DNA of 64,000 bases from Ruania zhangjianzhongii (GCF_008000995.1 NZ_CP042828.1:4020882-4084881); one strand, 5' to 3'; positions 51,233 to 60,203 are shown, numbered from the stretch's first letter. The notes: generated by a model not told the origin, from the letters alone. Program-made: numbers and translations.

Positions 51233-54200
51233 TCAGGCCGAGTGGCGGAGTTGTTCGGCCCACCGGATGTCGCCAGATCGCCCGCGGCTCTCCAGCGTCC
51301 GGGCGAGAGAGTCCCGCATCATCTGCAGGTCGAGGAACGCGTGCACCGCCTCGTGGCCGGCGATCGCCGACTCGAACAGCTCGACCGCACGGTCCAGGTC
51401 GCCGAGCTTCTCGTAGCACCAGGCGAGTACGCCGTCGGCACTGCCCCAGTACTGGCCGAACCGGAAGAGACCGTGCTCGCCACGATGGGGCAGCAGATGC
51501 GTCACGCACTGGTTGATAGCGCTCTGCTCGCCGGACCGGATGCAGACCCGGCCCAGCAGCAGCAGCCGGGGCACGATGTCGCTGTCCGGGATGTCCTGGT
51601 CGCGGACCTCCTCAAGCAGGTCGGCGCACCGGTCACGCGTCTCCTCCAGCGGTGCCGAGCCGGAGCGCAGGTAGGCGCTGACGTAGCGCATGATCGGGTG
51701 CCTGCTGGCCCAGCTGGGGTTGCTCAGCAGGGGCGAGCGGCGGGCGGCCTCCACATCGCCGGAGACCATCGCCAGATAGGTGCGCTGACCGTAGAAGCTC
51801 GCTGCGCGGCGGGCGTTCTCCGCCGGGTCGAGGTGCGGTGGTGCGGCGAGTGCCTCGTCGATGAGCCGGTGCCCGCGCTCGATCTGGCCAGTGGCGATCG
51901 TGGTGGTGATCCGCCACTGGGTCAGGTCGAACCGGGTCTGGTCGTCCGCCTCGGTGATCGGCACCGGGCAGGCCGGCTGATCGTCCATGGCCCGGACTCC
52001 GGCGGCGACCTCGCTGACCCACAGCCGCAGCCAAGATCCGACCGGGTCGGCCGTCGGGTCCTGGACCAGCTGGCGGGCGGTGGCCAGCTGGTCCGGTACC
52101 GTCTGGTGCTCCCAGACGGCCGTGCGCAACCGGCCGGTCAGGGCGGGTTCGACCTCAGTGGCGGCAGCCAGCAGTTCCGCGGCGCGGCCGGGCCGGTAGA
52201 CCTGGATCGCCGCGAGCGCGTCCCCGGCCAGCTCCGGCAGGTTCGCGATCACCCCGGTGCTGCTGGCCTGCGCCACTGCCGCGACCAGCGGGTCGGTGAC
52301 CTCGGGGCCCACTCGTCGGGCATAGTGCGTGCGCAGGTTGCCGAGCGCCGCGAACAGCTGCCATCGGGGCATCCCGGCGGTGCGCGCCAGCTGCAGCTGG
52401 GACTGGTACAGCTCGTTCGCGGACTGGGTCTGCCCGGCGGCGGCGCACGCTCCGGCAGCGGCACCGAGCAGCTGGGCGGTGTCCTCGTCCGGCGAGTGCT
52501 CCGGATCCATCGCCAGATAGTCGAGCCCGGCCCGGTAGTGCGCGGCGGCCTGGGTGAAGTCGAGCTGGGCGGCGGCGGCCCGGCCGGCGGCGGTGAGGTG
52601 GTCGACCACCTCACGGGTACTGGTGTGCGGCCAGCCACGCATGTAGTGGTGCGCGAGCAGGTCCGCCGGGCACGGCCGGCTGAGGGCGAGCCGGCTCAAC
52701 GCCCGGCCGATCCCGGCGTGGGTGCGGGTCTGCTCCTCCGCGGCGAGCTGCTGGTAGAGGTGCTCCCGAATGAGCGTGTGCACGAACTCGTGCGACCCCG
52801 CCCCGGCGGCCTCGCGGATCAGCCCGTGACTGGCAGCCACGGTGAGGTGGTCGCGCCAGGTGGGCAGGTCCTGCCGGAGCTCACCGGCCAGCGCCGCCAG
52901 GGTCATGATGGTGAAGCTGTCGCCCACGGCGGCGGCGATCCGCAACGTGACCAGCACCTCCTCGGAGACGATCTGCAGGTGCGCGTCGATGGCGGCGCGC
53001 AGATCGTCCGGCCGGTCCGCGGTGATCACGGTTCCGGCCTGGTGGAGCTGGTGCAGGTACAACGGGTTCCCGCCGGTCAGCCGCTGCATCGCCGCAGCAC
53101 GGTCGGGGTCACCGCCGGCACCGATGAGCTCGGCGACCGCCTCATGGTCCAGACCCGTCAACCGGATCCGCCGGGTGATCCACGGGGCCAGCTGCCTGCC
53201 CGCCGTGCGGCGCCGGGTGGTCAGCACCACCGCCATCGGCAGCGGCCCGGCGCGATCGAGCAGCGCCGCCAGTGCTTCTGCCGTGCCGGGCGGCGCCCAG
53301 TGCAGGTCCTCGACCACCAGCACCAGCCCAGCGGGCGAGGCGATCGCCCGCAGCCGCCGGGACAGCTCCTCATGCAGGACGTCAGTACTCACTGCCGGTT
53401 CGGCACTCGCGTCACCACCGAGGAGCCGCGCCAGCGGTGATGCGCTGTCCTCGTCCGGGACGAGCGGGGCGAACAGGGCGTACGGGAGGGTCCGGCGGGG
53501 GTCGCACGGCAAGATCAGGGCGCGGGGCGCCCCTTCGGCGGCCAGGCGTGTCAGCGCCGCGCGCACCAACACGCTCTTTCCGATACCTGCCTCACCGGAG
53601 ATCACGACGGCGGCCGGTCGCCCCGTGCGGATCGCCGTCGCCGCCGTATCGGCGACAGCCTCCAGATCGGCCGTGCGACCGACCAGTGCTGCACGGTCAT
53701 CGGTCGGGGTGGCCTCGGCTGCCCGGACGGCGACCGCGGGGTGCCGAGGTCCGCTCGAGTGACCGGGGCTGGCCACCTGGCCACCCGGGCGAGCGGGCGA
53801 AGGTGCGCTGGCAGCGGCGTCGCCGAGCCGCTCGATCGCGCGGGACAGCTCGGGCCCGGGCTCGATGCCCTGGTCGATCAGCGCGCGCCGGGCCCGGTCG
53901 CAGACCCGGTGGGCGTCGGCAGGGTTTCCGAGCTCAAGGTGGCAGCCGATCAGCAGCGCCTGACTGTGCTCCCACTCCGGCCGCGCGGCCGCCACCGGCT
54001 CGAGCAGCTCGATCGCTTCGCTCGTGCGCGCGTCAGCGGCGAGCAGCTCGGCAAGTCGTTCCATCGCCCCCAGGCGCAGCTCGGTCAACCGGTTCGCTTC
54101 GGTGGCCGGCAGGTGCGGCGGGGGCTCCTCGGTGCCGCGCCACATGGACAACGCTTGCCCGAACGCGGCGGTGGCAGCGGGCCGGTCGCCGGCCCGATCC

Positions 54201-54604
54201 AGCGCACTGCCGCGCAGCAGCAGCGCCTCAAAGTCCGCGGCATCGATCCGGCACCGTGCGGTGACCAGCCAGTACCCGTACGGGTCGGAATCGATGACGC
54301 GGGCACCCCACTTCTTCCGGAGCCGCCACACCAACGTCGCGAGCGATCGACGGGGCCGGGGCGGGAGCTCACCGGCGTAGACGGTATCGACGAGCTCGGC
54401 GATCGGCAGCCGCGCCTCACGTCGCGCGGCGACGGCAAGTGCCGCGATCAGACGCCGCTGGGTGGGTCCGCGCGGGGTGACATCCTCACCGTCGACAGCC
54501 ACGGACAGCTGCCCCAGGATCCCGATTCGGACGACGGCGTCGGCCCCGTCGTCCGCTGCCGGCACGCGCGCGGGCGCACTCCGTCCAGACTCCGTCGCCG
54601 ACAT
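51233..54604 (-). CDS. Large SARP-type regulator: BTAD, AAA ATPase and TPR domains
   Basis: A 1123-residue regulator of the AfsR class. An OmpR-like DNA-binding domain (about 27-110, VRIGILGQLSVAVDGEDVTPRGP and SLATLVWRLRKKW) and a BTAD domain (about 115-260, RLGAMERLAELLAADARTSEAIELLEP) are followed by an AAA_16 ATPase (about 310-600; Walker A GEAGIGKSVL, Walker B LVLVVEDLHWAPPG) and a long TPR-like region to the end. These proteins are activators of secondary metabolism or surface genes. A candidate CRP/GlxR site overlaps its promoter. It converges on the alpha-galactosidase gene. Confidence 0.88.
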   Translation of the reverse strand: MSATESGRSAPARVPAADDGADAVVRIGILGQLSVAVDGEDVTPRGPTQRRLIAALAVAARREARLPIAELVDTVYAGELPPRPRRSLATLVWRLRKKWGARVIDSDPYGYWLVTARCRIDAADFEALLLRGSALDRAGDRPAATAAFGQALSMWRGTEEPPPHLPATEANRLTELRLGAMERLAELLAADARTSEAIELLEPVAAARPEWEHSQALLIGCHLELGNPADAHRVCDRARRALIDQGIEPGPELSRAIERLGDAAASAPSPARPGGQVASPGHSSGPRHPAVAVRAAEATPTDDRAALVGRTADLEAVADTAATAIRTGRPAAVVISGEAGIGKSVLVRAALTRLAAEGAPRALILPCDPRRTLPYALFAPLVPDEDSASPLARLLGGDASAEPAVSTDVLHEELSRRLRAIASPAGLVLVVEDLHWAPPGTAEALAALLDRAGPLPMAVVLTTRRRTAGRQLAPWITRRIRLTGLDHEAVAELIGAGGDPDRAAAMQRLTGGNPLYLHQLHQAGTVITADRPDDLRAAIDAHLQIVSEEVLVTLRIAAAVGDSFTIMTLAALAGELRQDLPTWRDHLTVAASHGLIREAAGAGSHEFVHTLIREHLYQQLAAEEQTRTHAGIGRALSRLALSRPCPADLLAHHYMRGWPHTSTREVVDHLTAAGRAAAAQLDFTQAAAHYRAGLDYLAMDPEHSPDEDTAQLLGAAAGACAAAGQTQSANELYQSQLQLARTAGMPRWQLFAALGNLRTHYARRVGPEVTDPLVAAVAQASSTGVIANLPELAGDALAAIQVYRPGRAAELLAAATEVEPALTGRLRTAVWEHQTVPDQLATARQLVQDPTADPVGSWLRLWVSEVAAGVRAMDDQPACPVPITEADDQTRFDLTQWRITTTIATGQIERGHRLIDEALAAPPHLDPAENARRAASFYGQRTYLAMVSGDVEAARRSPLLSNPSWASRHPIMRYVSAYLRSGSAPLEETRDRCADLLEEVRDQDIPDSDIVPRLLLLGRVCIRSGEQSAINQCVTHLLPHRGEHGLFRFGQYWGSADGVLAWCYEKLGDLDRAVELFESAIAGHEAVHAFLDLQMMRDSLARTLESRGRSGDIRWAEQLRHSA

Positions 54605-54649
54605 CCGCTCCCCCGGATCGTCATCCTGCCTCGTGCAGGCCGTAGCAAG

Positions 54650-54691
54650 TGTATAACCCTGGACGCCCGATCAACAGTGACTTGGATCACA
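54650..54691 (-). promoter_or_regulatory. Promoter with CRP/GlxR-like site for the large SARP gene
   Basis: The dyad AGTGACTTGGATCACA (54676-54691) differs from TGTGA-N6-TCACA at one base. On the minus strand a -10-like TATACA lies at 54655-54650. If transcription starts seven bases past it, the dyad centre is at about -40, the usual place for a class II activator, overlapping the -35 region. Confidence 0.5.
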
Positions 54692-54745
54692 GTTAAGGTG
54701 CTTCTCGGCTCGATCAACGCCGGACTGATGAGAGCGCCGGACTGA

Positions 54746-55498
54746 TCAGAGCGGATGGTCGTCCACGTCGATCACCGAGATCGACGCGACCTGGGGGTCC
54801 CGGTGCGCGATCAGGTCGGTCAAGCGCTGGGAGACCGGGTGGCCGCCGAGCTCGGCGACCGCCTGCCGCAGCACAGCCAGCGCATCTGCCTGGCGGTCGA
54901 GCAGGTGCAGCGCCCGTGCCAGCAGCAGCCGGAAGCCGAGCCGGTCCGGATGTGCGGCCACCAGCTGACGTAGCTGGGCGACGGTGGTGAAGTCCACCCC
55001 GGACTCCATGGCGAGCTCCTGCTGCATCTCCAGCACGGCGAGCCGAGTCCGGCTGAGCGCCTCGATCGCGGGCATCGCATCGAGGAGGTGAGCCAGCTCG
55101 GGATAGGGATCGGAGCGCCACAGAGCCAGCGCGCGCTCGACGTCCTCGGCGACGCGCTCGTGGTCCCCCTCACGCCAGTGCTGACGCGCGTCGGCCGCCA
55201 GGGTGGCGAACCGGGCGGCGTCGATCACCTGATCGTCGGCGGTGAGCCGGGCGCTTGCCGGTTCCAGGGTGAGTACACCCGGGAGGTCGGCGGCCAGCCC
55301 ACGCAGCACGGCGCGGGCGCGTTGGTCGGGGTCGGACGGACCGTCATCGGCCAGCAGCTGAGCGAGGTCGGCGATCCGCACCGGCCGGTTCGCGTGCATC
55401 ACCAGCCAGCCGAGCACCACGCTCGCCTGCCCACCGACCCCGACCGGACCGTTCGCGGTCTGGACCTGGAGCGGCCCGAGAACCCGTATCTGCATCAT
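54746..55498 (-). CDS. SARP-family regulator (BTAD, short form)
   Basis: A 250-residue SARP-type activator without an ATPase. It has a winged-helix start (MMQIRVLGPLQVQTANGPV, then ASVVLGWLVMHANRPVRIADL) and the BTAD region (SRTRLAVLEMQQELAMESG, about 150-240). The start chosen has GGAGGA just upstream; the long frame before it is not supported. It is divergent from the exosortase cassette with only 252 bases between starts, where three GGTGACC heptamers lie. It is the best candidate regulator of the cassette. Confidence 0.85.
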   Translation of the reverse strand: MMQIRVLGPLQVQTANGPVGVGGQASVVLGWLVMHANRPVRIADLAQLLADDGPSDPDQRARAVLRGLAADLPGVLTLEPASARLTADDQVIDAARFATLAADARQHWREGDHERVAEDVERALALWRSDPYPELAHLLDAMPAIEALSRTRLAVLEMQQELAMESGVDFTTVAQLRQLVAAHPDRLGFRLLLARALHLLDRQADALAVLRQAVAELGGHPVSQRLTDLIAHRDPQVASISVIDVDDHPL

Positions 55499-55623
55499 TC
55501 TCTTCCTCCAGGGCACCACCACCGGCGCCACACCGCGCCGGCGACTCCGGTTCAGCGTAGTCACGCGGGCGCACCTGCCGGTCACCACTCGGTCTCCGCC
55601 TCGAACCGCACTGTTGACCGGGC

Positions 55624-55662
55624 GGTGACCGAGCCACCAGGACAGGTGACCGGCCGGTGACC
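55624..55662 (+). promoter_or_regulatory. Three GGTGACC heptamers at 21- and 11-base spacing
   Basis: GGTGACC occurs at 55624-55630, 55645-55651 and 55656-55662, on the same strand, with starts 21 and 11 bases apart. SARP regulators bind directly repeated heptamers with an 11-base period. A copy in the other orientation is at 55580-55586. The array ends 88 bases before the mini-protein start. Confidence 0.6.
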
Positions 55663-55750
55663 CGCCCTCCCTCCCCGGTTGCCACCGTGATGGCTGCTGC
55701 GGCCGTGAGCCGCACCGCACAGACACCATCGAGGGGAGTTGCCGCAGGCC

Positions 55751-55906
55751 ATGTACACGAGCAGAGGTCCGGGGATCGGAGTAGCAGCCGGTCTCGCCTA
55801 CACCGGAGTCGCCACCGGCTTCTACCTGGTCGTGGCGCTGGTGGTCGTCGTGGCTGGCCTGCTGCTGGTCCGCGCGGCCAGGCTGCGGAAGGCCGAGCAC
55901 CGATGA
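55751..55906 (+). CDS. 51-residue membrane mini-protein with an LAYTG sorting-like tail
   Basis: A small gene, too short for routine ORF lists, that reads MYTSRGPGIGVAAGLAYTG, then a helix (about 20-40, GFYLVVALVVVVAGLLLV) and a basic end (RAARLRKAEHR). The order LAxTG, helix, positive tail is that of a cell-wall sorting signal recognised by class E sortases of actinobacteria, but here it makes up nearly the whole protein. Its TGA overlaps the ATG of the GT2 gene (ATGA), so the two are translated together. Function unknown; it may be a membrane anchor or assembly factor. Confidence 0.6.
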   Translation: MYTSRGPGIGVAAGLAYTGVATGFYLVVALVVVVAGLLLVRAARLRKAEHR

Positions 55907-57255
55907 TGCCGCTACTGATCGGCATCTCGCTGGCCATCGTGGTGATGTTCCTGTCCTACCTGACCACGATCGCCCGGGCGTTCTTCCGCCGTCGGCCGGA
56001 CCAGCCGGGTGAGGCAGCCGCGTTCGAGTGGCACATGTTCGTCCCCTGCCGGGACGAGGAGGTGGTCATCGGTGCCACGGTCGACGAGCTGCGGCGCTCC
56101 TTCGGCCAGGCGCATGTGTGGGTGATCGACGACGACAGCGACGACGCCACTGCGGAGGTGGTGACCGGCCGCGCGACGGGCGACGCGATGGTGCACCTGG
56201 TCCAGCGCCGTCGCCCACTCGCCCGCACCGGCAAAGGGGATGCACTGAACGCGGCCTACCAGCAGTTGAACGACTTCCTGCCGGCCGGTTGCGACCGCTC
56301 CCGGGTGATCGTCTGCGTGGTCGACGCGGACGGGCAGATGGCCGACGACGCCCTGGACCACGTGGCCGGAGCGGCAGTCTTCGGTGACCCCCAGGTGGGT
56401 GCGGCGCAGATCTCGGTGCGGATGCGCAACCGTGACGAACGCCTGCCCCGGCCGGCGAAGGGACGAGTAGCCAATGCGCTCTCCCGCTACCTGGTCCGGA
56501 TGCAGGACATCGAGTTCCGCACCTCGATCTGTGCGATGCAGGCGCTGCGCACCAAGACCCGGAGCGTGGGCCTGGGCGGTAACGGCCAGTTCACTCGGCT
56601 GACCGTGCTCGACGCGATCGCCGACCAGGCCGGGCAGCCGTGGCACGGCGCGCTGCTGGAGGACTTCGAGCTCGGCGTGCATGTGCTGCTGACCGGGTAC
56701 GAGGTGCGCTTCGTGGCCGATACGCACGTCTCGCAGGAGGGCCTGACCGACGTCAAGCGCCTGTTCACCCAACGGACCAGGTGGTCCCAGGGGAACGTGC
56801 AGTGCATCAGCTATCTGCCGCAGATCGTGCGGTCCCCACACTTCACCTCAGGCGCCGTGCTGGAGGCGGGCTACTACCTGCTGCTGCCGTTCATCCAGAT
56901 GGTCGGGCTGTTCCTCTGGCCGACGCTGCTGGTGCTCACCGTGTCCGGGATGCTGCAGCTACCGGTCGGCCTCGGCGAGCTGCTCGCCAACTCGTGGTGG
57001 TTGCTCGCCCTGTTCTTCCTGATGAGCGTGGTCCCGTTCGCGATGTGGGGCCCGATCTACCGGGCCAAGTGCGAACCCGCCTCCGGGCGCTGGCGCTCGA
57101 TCGGCTGGGGCCTGGGGCTGTGGCTCTACACCTACTACATGTACGTCTCGGTGACCCGAGCGTTCATCCGCCTCGCGCTGCGCCGCCGCGGCTGGGCGAA
57201 GACCCGGCGCAACGCCGAGAACCTCACCATCGGACTGACAGCGAAAGAAGCGTGA
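55903..57255 (+). CDS. Membrane GT2 glycosyltransferase, exosortase-cassette partner
   Basis: A 450-residue processive-type GT2 enzyme. An N-terminal helix (about 3-25) leads to the GT-A domain with FVPCRDEEVVIG, VWVIDDDSDDATAEV, VVDADGQM (DxD), LLEDFELGVHV and the QRTRW motif (Gln290-Trp294), which together fit a bcsA-like or poly-sugar synthase. Four C-terminal helices follow (about 325-430). The start was set at MMPLLIG, overlapping the mini-protein stop; the longer frame is unsupported. Its place just before the exosortase gene resembles exosortase-linked glycosyltransferases of Gram-positive bacteria. Confidence 0.88.
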   Translation: MMPLLIGISLAIVVMFLSYLTTIARAFFRRRPDQPGEAAAFEWHMFVPCRDEEVVIGATVDELRRSFGQAHVWVIDDDSDDATAEVVTGRATGDAMVHLVQRRRPLARTGKGDALNAAYQQLNDFLPAGCDRSRVIVCVVDADGQMADDALDHVAGAAVFGDPQVGAAQISVRMRNRDERLPRPAKGRVANALSRYLVRMQDIEFRTSICAMQALRTKTRSVGLGGNGQFTRLTVLDAIADQAGQPWHGALLEDFELGVHVLLTGYEVRFVADTHVSQEGLTDVKRLFTQRTRWSQGNVQCISYLPQIVRSPHFTSGAVLEAGYYLLLPFIQMVGLFLWPTLLVLTVSGMLQLPVGLGELLANSWWLLALFFLMSVVPFAMWGPIYRAKCEPASGRWRSIGWGLGLWLYTYYMYVSVTRAFIRLALRRRGWAKTRRNAENLTIGLTAKEA

Positions 57256-57259
57256 CCCG

Positions 57260-57817
57260 ATGACCTCAGTACCCACCACCTACCCGCGCTCGCGCAGGAT
57301 GGTGCGCATCGCCGTCGGGCTGGTCCTGCTCGCCGCGGCGACGGCGTTACTCACCTGGCAACCGCAGGTACGCGCGGGCGAGATGGGCCTGGCCGGCAGC
57401 TGGTTCCACCTGGTGCTGGCCGGAACCACCCACACCGCCGGGGACACCATCTACTTCAGCTGGACCGGCGGGCCGTTGATCGGCCTGCAGGACACCTGGG
57501 AGTGCACGGTCGCGCTGCTGGCGGCACCGCTGTGCGCCATCGGCGGAGCGCTGCTGGCGCTGACCCGAGTACCCGCGCACCGGCTCCTGACCGGGCTGGT
57601 GCTGGCGCTGGTGCTGGTGGTCGCCGTGAACCAGGTGCGCCTCGCGATGATCGCGATCTCGCTGCAGCGCTGGGGCCTGGACGGCTACGACCTCAGCCAC
57701 AAAGTTCTCGGATCGATCGTCGCCATCGCGGGCTTCGTCCTCGCCGCGATGGTCTTCCTGAAGATCGCCGGGGCATCCCCGAAGGGCCGGCACCGGCCGG
57801 TCGCACCACTCGGATAA
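57260..57817 (+). CDS. Exosortase/archaeosortase-like membrane cysteine protease
   Basis: A 185-residue protein with about five membrane helices. The three catalytic positions of the exosortase family are visible in order: Cys82 in DTWECTVALL, Arg127 in VNQVRLAMIA (NxxR), and His147 in YDLSHKVLGS. Exosortases cut a C-terminal PEP-type tail of surface proteins and attach them to the envelope, often with sugar transfer. At 185 residues it is short, near the length of the small Gram-positive exosortases. It starts four bases after the GT2 stop, and its likely substrate gene follows 24 bases later. Confidence 0.82.
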   Translation: MTSVPTTYPRSRRMVRIAVGLVLLAAATALLTWQPQVRAGEMGLAGSWFHLVLAGTTHTAGDTIYFSWTGGPLIGLQDTWECTVALLAAPLCAIGGALLALTRVPAHRLLTGLVLALVLVVAVNQVRLAMIAISLQRWGLDGYDLSHKVLGSIVAIAGFVLAAMVFLKIAGASPKGRHRPVAPLG

Positions 57818-57841
57818 CACCAAGGGAGAGGAAACACGGAA

Positions 57842-58891
57842 ATGAAGACACGAACACAGAGACACGGCGCGAGGCGGGCACTGACCGTGCTGGCCGGAGT
57901 GGCCATGGCCCTCGGGCTCGGAGCGGTTGCCGCCCCGGCTGCCCAGGCGGCTGATACCGATGCCGACCTGTCCCTCCTCAACAGCGGCCAAGGCCGTTGG
58001 GGCGAAACCGCTCCCGGTGCGTTCAGCATCGGAGCCCACAACCACGGACCGGCCGTGGCCACGAACTGGGTCGCAACCGCAACCTTCACTGACTTGGTCA
58101 CGATCGATCCGGCCAGCGTGACCTACGAGGGCGCAGTGACCTGCCCGGTGGTGACCGATCAGGAGATCATCTGCTCGGGCGATGCCTTGGCCGTCGACGA
58201 GGAAGCCGTAGTTCGATTTGAGGTCATCCCGAGCGGACCGGGCACCGGTTCATGGGAGGCGTCGGTCACCGCCGACGAGGTCGACCCGAATCCCGGGCCC
58301 AACTCCGTGTCCGGCCCCTTCGAGGTCACCCCGGTCGACGAGCCAGATCCCGCCGGCTCCGGCGACTGGGGCACCACCGGAAGCAATGTGATGGCGCCGG
58401 GAACGAGCGCGTTCTACGACCTGGCCTTCACCTGCCTCTCCACCGAGGGCTGCGACTACGGGCCAGGCGTGACCATCACCGACAAGGCGGTCAACGGCGC
58501 CACCTTCAACGCCGGCACCAACAACGTCTTCATCAACGGCGAGACGAGCATCGGCGACTGCGACGTGACCACCACCGACATCAGCTGCACGGTCACCGAG
58601 ACCGGGCATGCCGACCAGGGTGACGTGATCAGCTCGCAAAGCATCAGCTACAACGTCTCCGAGGACGCCCCGGCTGACTCTCAGGTGTTCGCCCAGACGA
58701 TCGCCTTCCCCGCCGGCTGGACCGGGAACGACCCGAGCAACGACGTCTACCCGATCTCCACCCCGCCCGAGGTACCAGGACCGATGGTCTCCTGGCAGGT
58801 CGGCGCCGGCCTCGGCGGGCTCGTTCTGCTCCTCGGCGGCGGCGCTCTGCTCTGGCGCCGGCAGCACAGCCCGCAACCAGTAGCGGCCTGA
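57842..58891 (+). CDS. Secreted surface protein with PEVP-type C-terminal sorting tail (exosortase substrate candidate)
   Basis: A 349-residue exported protein. The signal peptide covers about residues 1-36 (AAPAAQA-ADTD). The body is Asp/Thr-rich and beta-rich, with two DUF11-like immunoglobulin-type domains (about 38-150 and 165-300) and paired cysteines. The C-terminal tail reads TPPEVPGPMVSW, a helix (QVGAGLGGLVLLLGGGALLW) and RRQHS: the order Pro-Glu-Pro-like motif, helix, Arg cluster is that of an exosortase substrate. It directly follows the exosortase gene, so it is the natural target. An AGGGAGAGG ribosome site precedes its ATG. Confidence 0.82.
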   Translation: MKTRTQRHGARRALTVLAGVAMALGLGAVAAPAAQAADTDADLSLLNSGQGRWGETAPGAFSIGAHNHGPAVATNWVATATFTDLVTIDPASVTYEGAVTCPVVTDQEIICSGDALAVDEEAVVRFEVIPSGPGTGSWEASVTADEVDPNPGPNSVSGPFEVTPVDEPDPAGSGDWGTTGSNVMAPGTSAFYDLAFTCLSTEGCDYGPGVTITDKAVNGATFNAGTNNVFINGETSIGDCDVTTTDISCTVTETGHADQGDVISSQSISYNVSEDAPADSQVFAQTIAFPAGWTGNDPSNDVYPISTPPEVPGPMVSWQVGAGLGGLVLLLGGGALLWRRQHSPQPVAA

Positions 58892-58988
58892 CCGCCACAC
58901 AAGCCGCACCGCCGGGTGGATGCCTGCCCATACAACCCCACCCGGCGGTGCTACCCCACACAGCACGTTCAGAAGGGAGGGGTGAGCG

Positions 58989-60203
58989 ATGGCCACCCTG
59001 GCGCCTGAACCCGAGGCACCGATCGCCGTCGTGCTCGGGACCCGCCCGGAGATCATCAAGCTCGCCCCGGTGATCCGCGAGCTGGGCGAGCGCGCCTGGG
59101 TGATCCACACCGGGCAGCACTACGACCCGAACCTGGCCGACACCTTCTACACCGGCGCCGGTCTGGTGCCGCCCGAAACCCAGCTCGACGGTGTGGGCGG
59201 GCGGACCCGCACTGCGCAGATCGCCGGCATCCTCAGCCAGCTCGAGACCCTGTTCACCGCTCGCCGCCCGGCAGCGGTGATCGTGCAGGGCGACACCAAC
59301 TCCACCAACGCCGGCGCCCAGGCGGCCAGCTATCACGGCATCCCCCTGGTGCACGTGGAGGCCGGGCTGCGCAGCCACGACCGGGCGATGCCGGAGGAGC
59401 TGAACCGGCTGCTGGTCGGGGTGCTCGCCGATCTGCACTGCGCCGCGACCGAGCACAATGTGCGCAACCTGCAGCAGGTGGGCGTACCCGCTGAGCGGAT
59501 CGCACTCACCGGAAACACCATCGTGGCGGCCGTGGAGAACATCCTCGGCCAGGCCGACGACGGCGTCCGGGCGGGCCACGACGCTGCCGAACGCTTCGTG
59601 CTCGCCACCATCCACCGGCCGGAGAACACCGACGACCCGGCCCGGCTGGCCACAGTGCTGACCGAGCTGGCCGCCATCGAGCTCCCGGTCCTGCTGCCGC
59701 TGCATCCACGCACCCGCGCGCTGCTCGCCCGGCACCAGCTCGAGCACCTGCTCGAGCCGCTCATCGTGCTCGACCCGCTCGGCCATGCCGATTTCCTCAC
59801 CGCGGCCGCCAACGCCGCGCTGCTGATCTCCGATTCCGGAGGCGTGCAGGAGGAGTGCACCGTGTTGAAGAAGCCGCTGATCGTGGTGCGCAACTCGACC
59901 GAACGCCCGGAGTCCATCGACGCCGGCTTCGCTCACCTGGTGCCGCCCGGGCCGGCGATCCACACCCTCGCCGGTGACCTCCTCGCCGACGCCGACCTGG
60001 CCCGCCGGTTACGGGCCACCCCCAGCCCCTACGGCGACCAGCACGCCGCCGCCCGGATCGTGGCCGCGACGCTGCGCCTGGTCGGCGGGTCCGGCACCGC
60101 GCATTCGAACAACGAGGGAGCGGCAGCCCGGCGCCCGTTGGGCCGAGACCCCGACCGTGTAAAAATGGTTTCCGTCCCAACTGATTTCTACGTTGCTCGT
60201 TGA
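58989..60203 (+). CDS. wecB: UDP-N-acetylglucosamine 2-epimerase (non-hydrolysing)
   Basis: A 404-residue enzyme that converts UDP-GlcNAc to UDP-ManNAc, a precursor of cell-envelope glycans. Family motifs include VVLGTRPEIIKLAPVI, VIHTGQHYD, VQGDTNSTNAGAQAA, VEAGLRSHDRAMPEELNR, HRPENTDDPARL and the nucleotide-binding DSGGVQEECTVLKKPLIVVR. A GGGAGGGG site precedes the ATG. It ends with an atypical tail of about 38 residues after the usual end. Its position behind the exosortase genes suggests the ManNAc feeds glycosylation of the cassette's surface protein, which is inference. Confidence 0.93.
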   Translation: MATLAPEPEAPIAVVLGTRPEIIKLAPVIRELGERAWVIHTGQHYDPNLADTFYTGAGLVPPETQLDGVGGRTRTAQIAGILSQLETLFTARRPAAVIVQGDTNSTNAGAQAASYHGIPLVHVEAGLRSHDRAMPEELNRLLVGVLADLHCAATEHNVRNLQQVGVPAERIALTGNTIVAAVENILGQADDGVRAGHDAAERFVLATIHRPENTDDPARLATVLTELAAIELPVLLPLHPRTRALLARHQLEHLLEPLIVLDPLGHADFLTAAANAALLISDSGGVQEECTVLKKPLIVVRNSTERPESIDAGFAHLVPPGPAIHTLAGDLLADADLARRLRATPSPYGDQHAAARIVAATLRLVGGSGTAHSNNEGAAARRPLGRDPDRVKMVSVPTDFYVAR

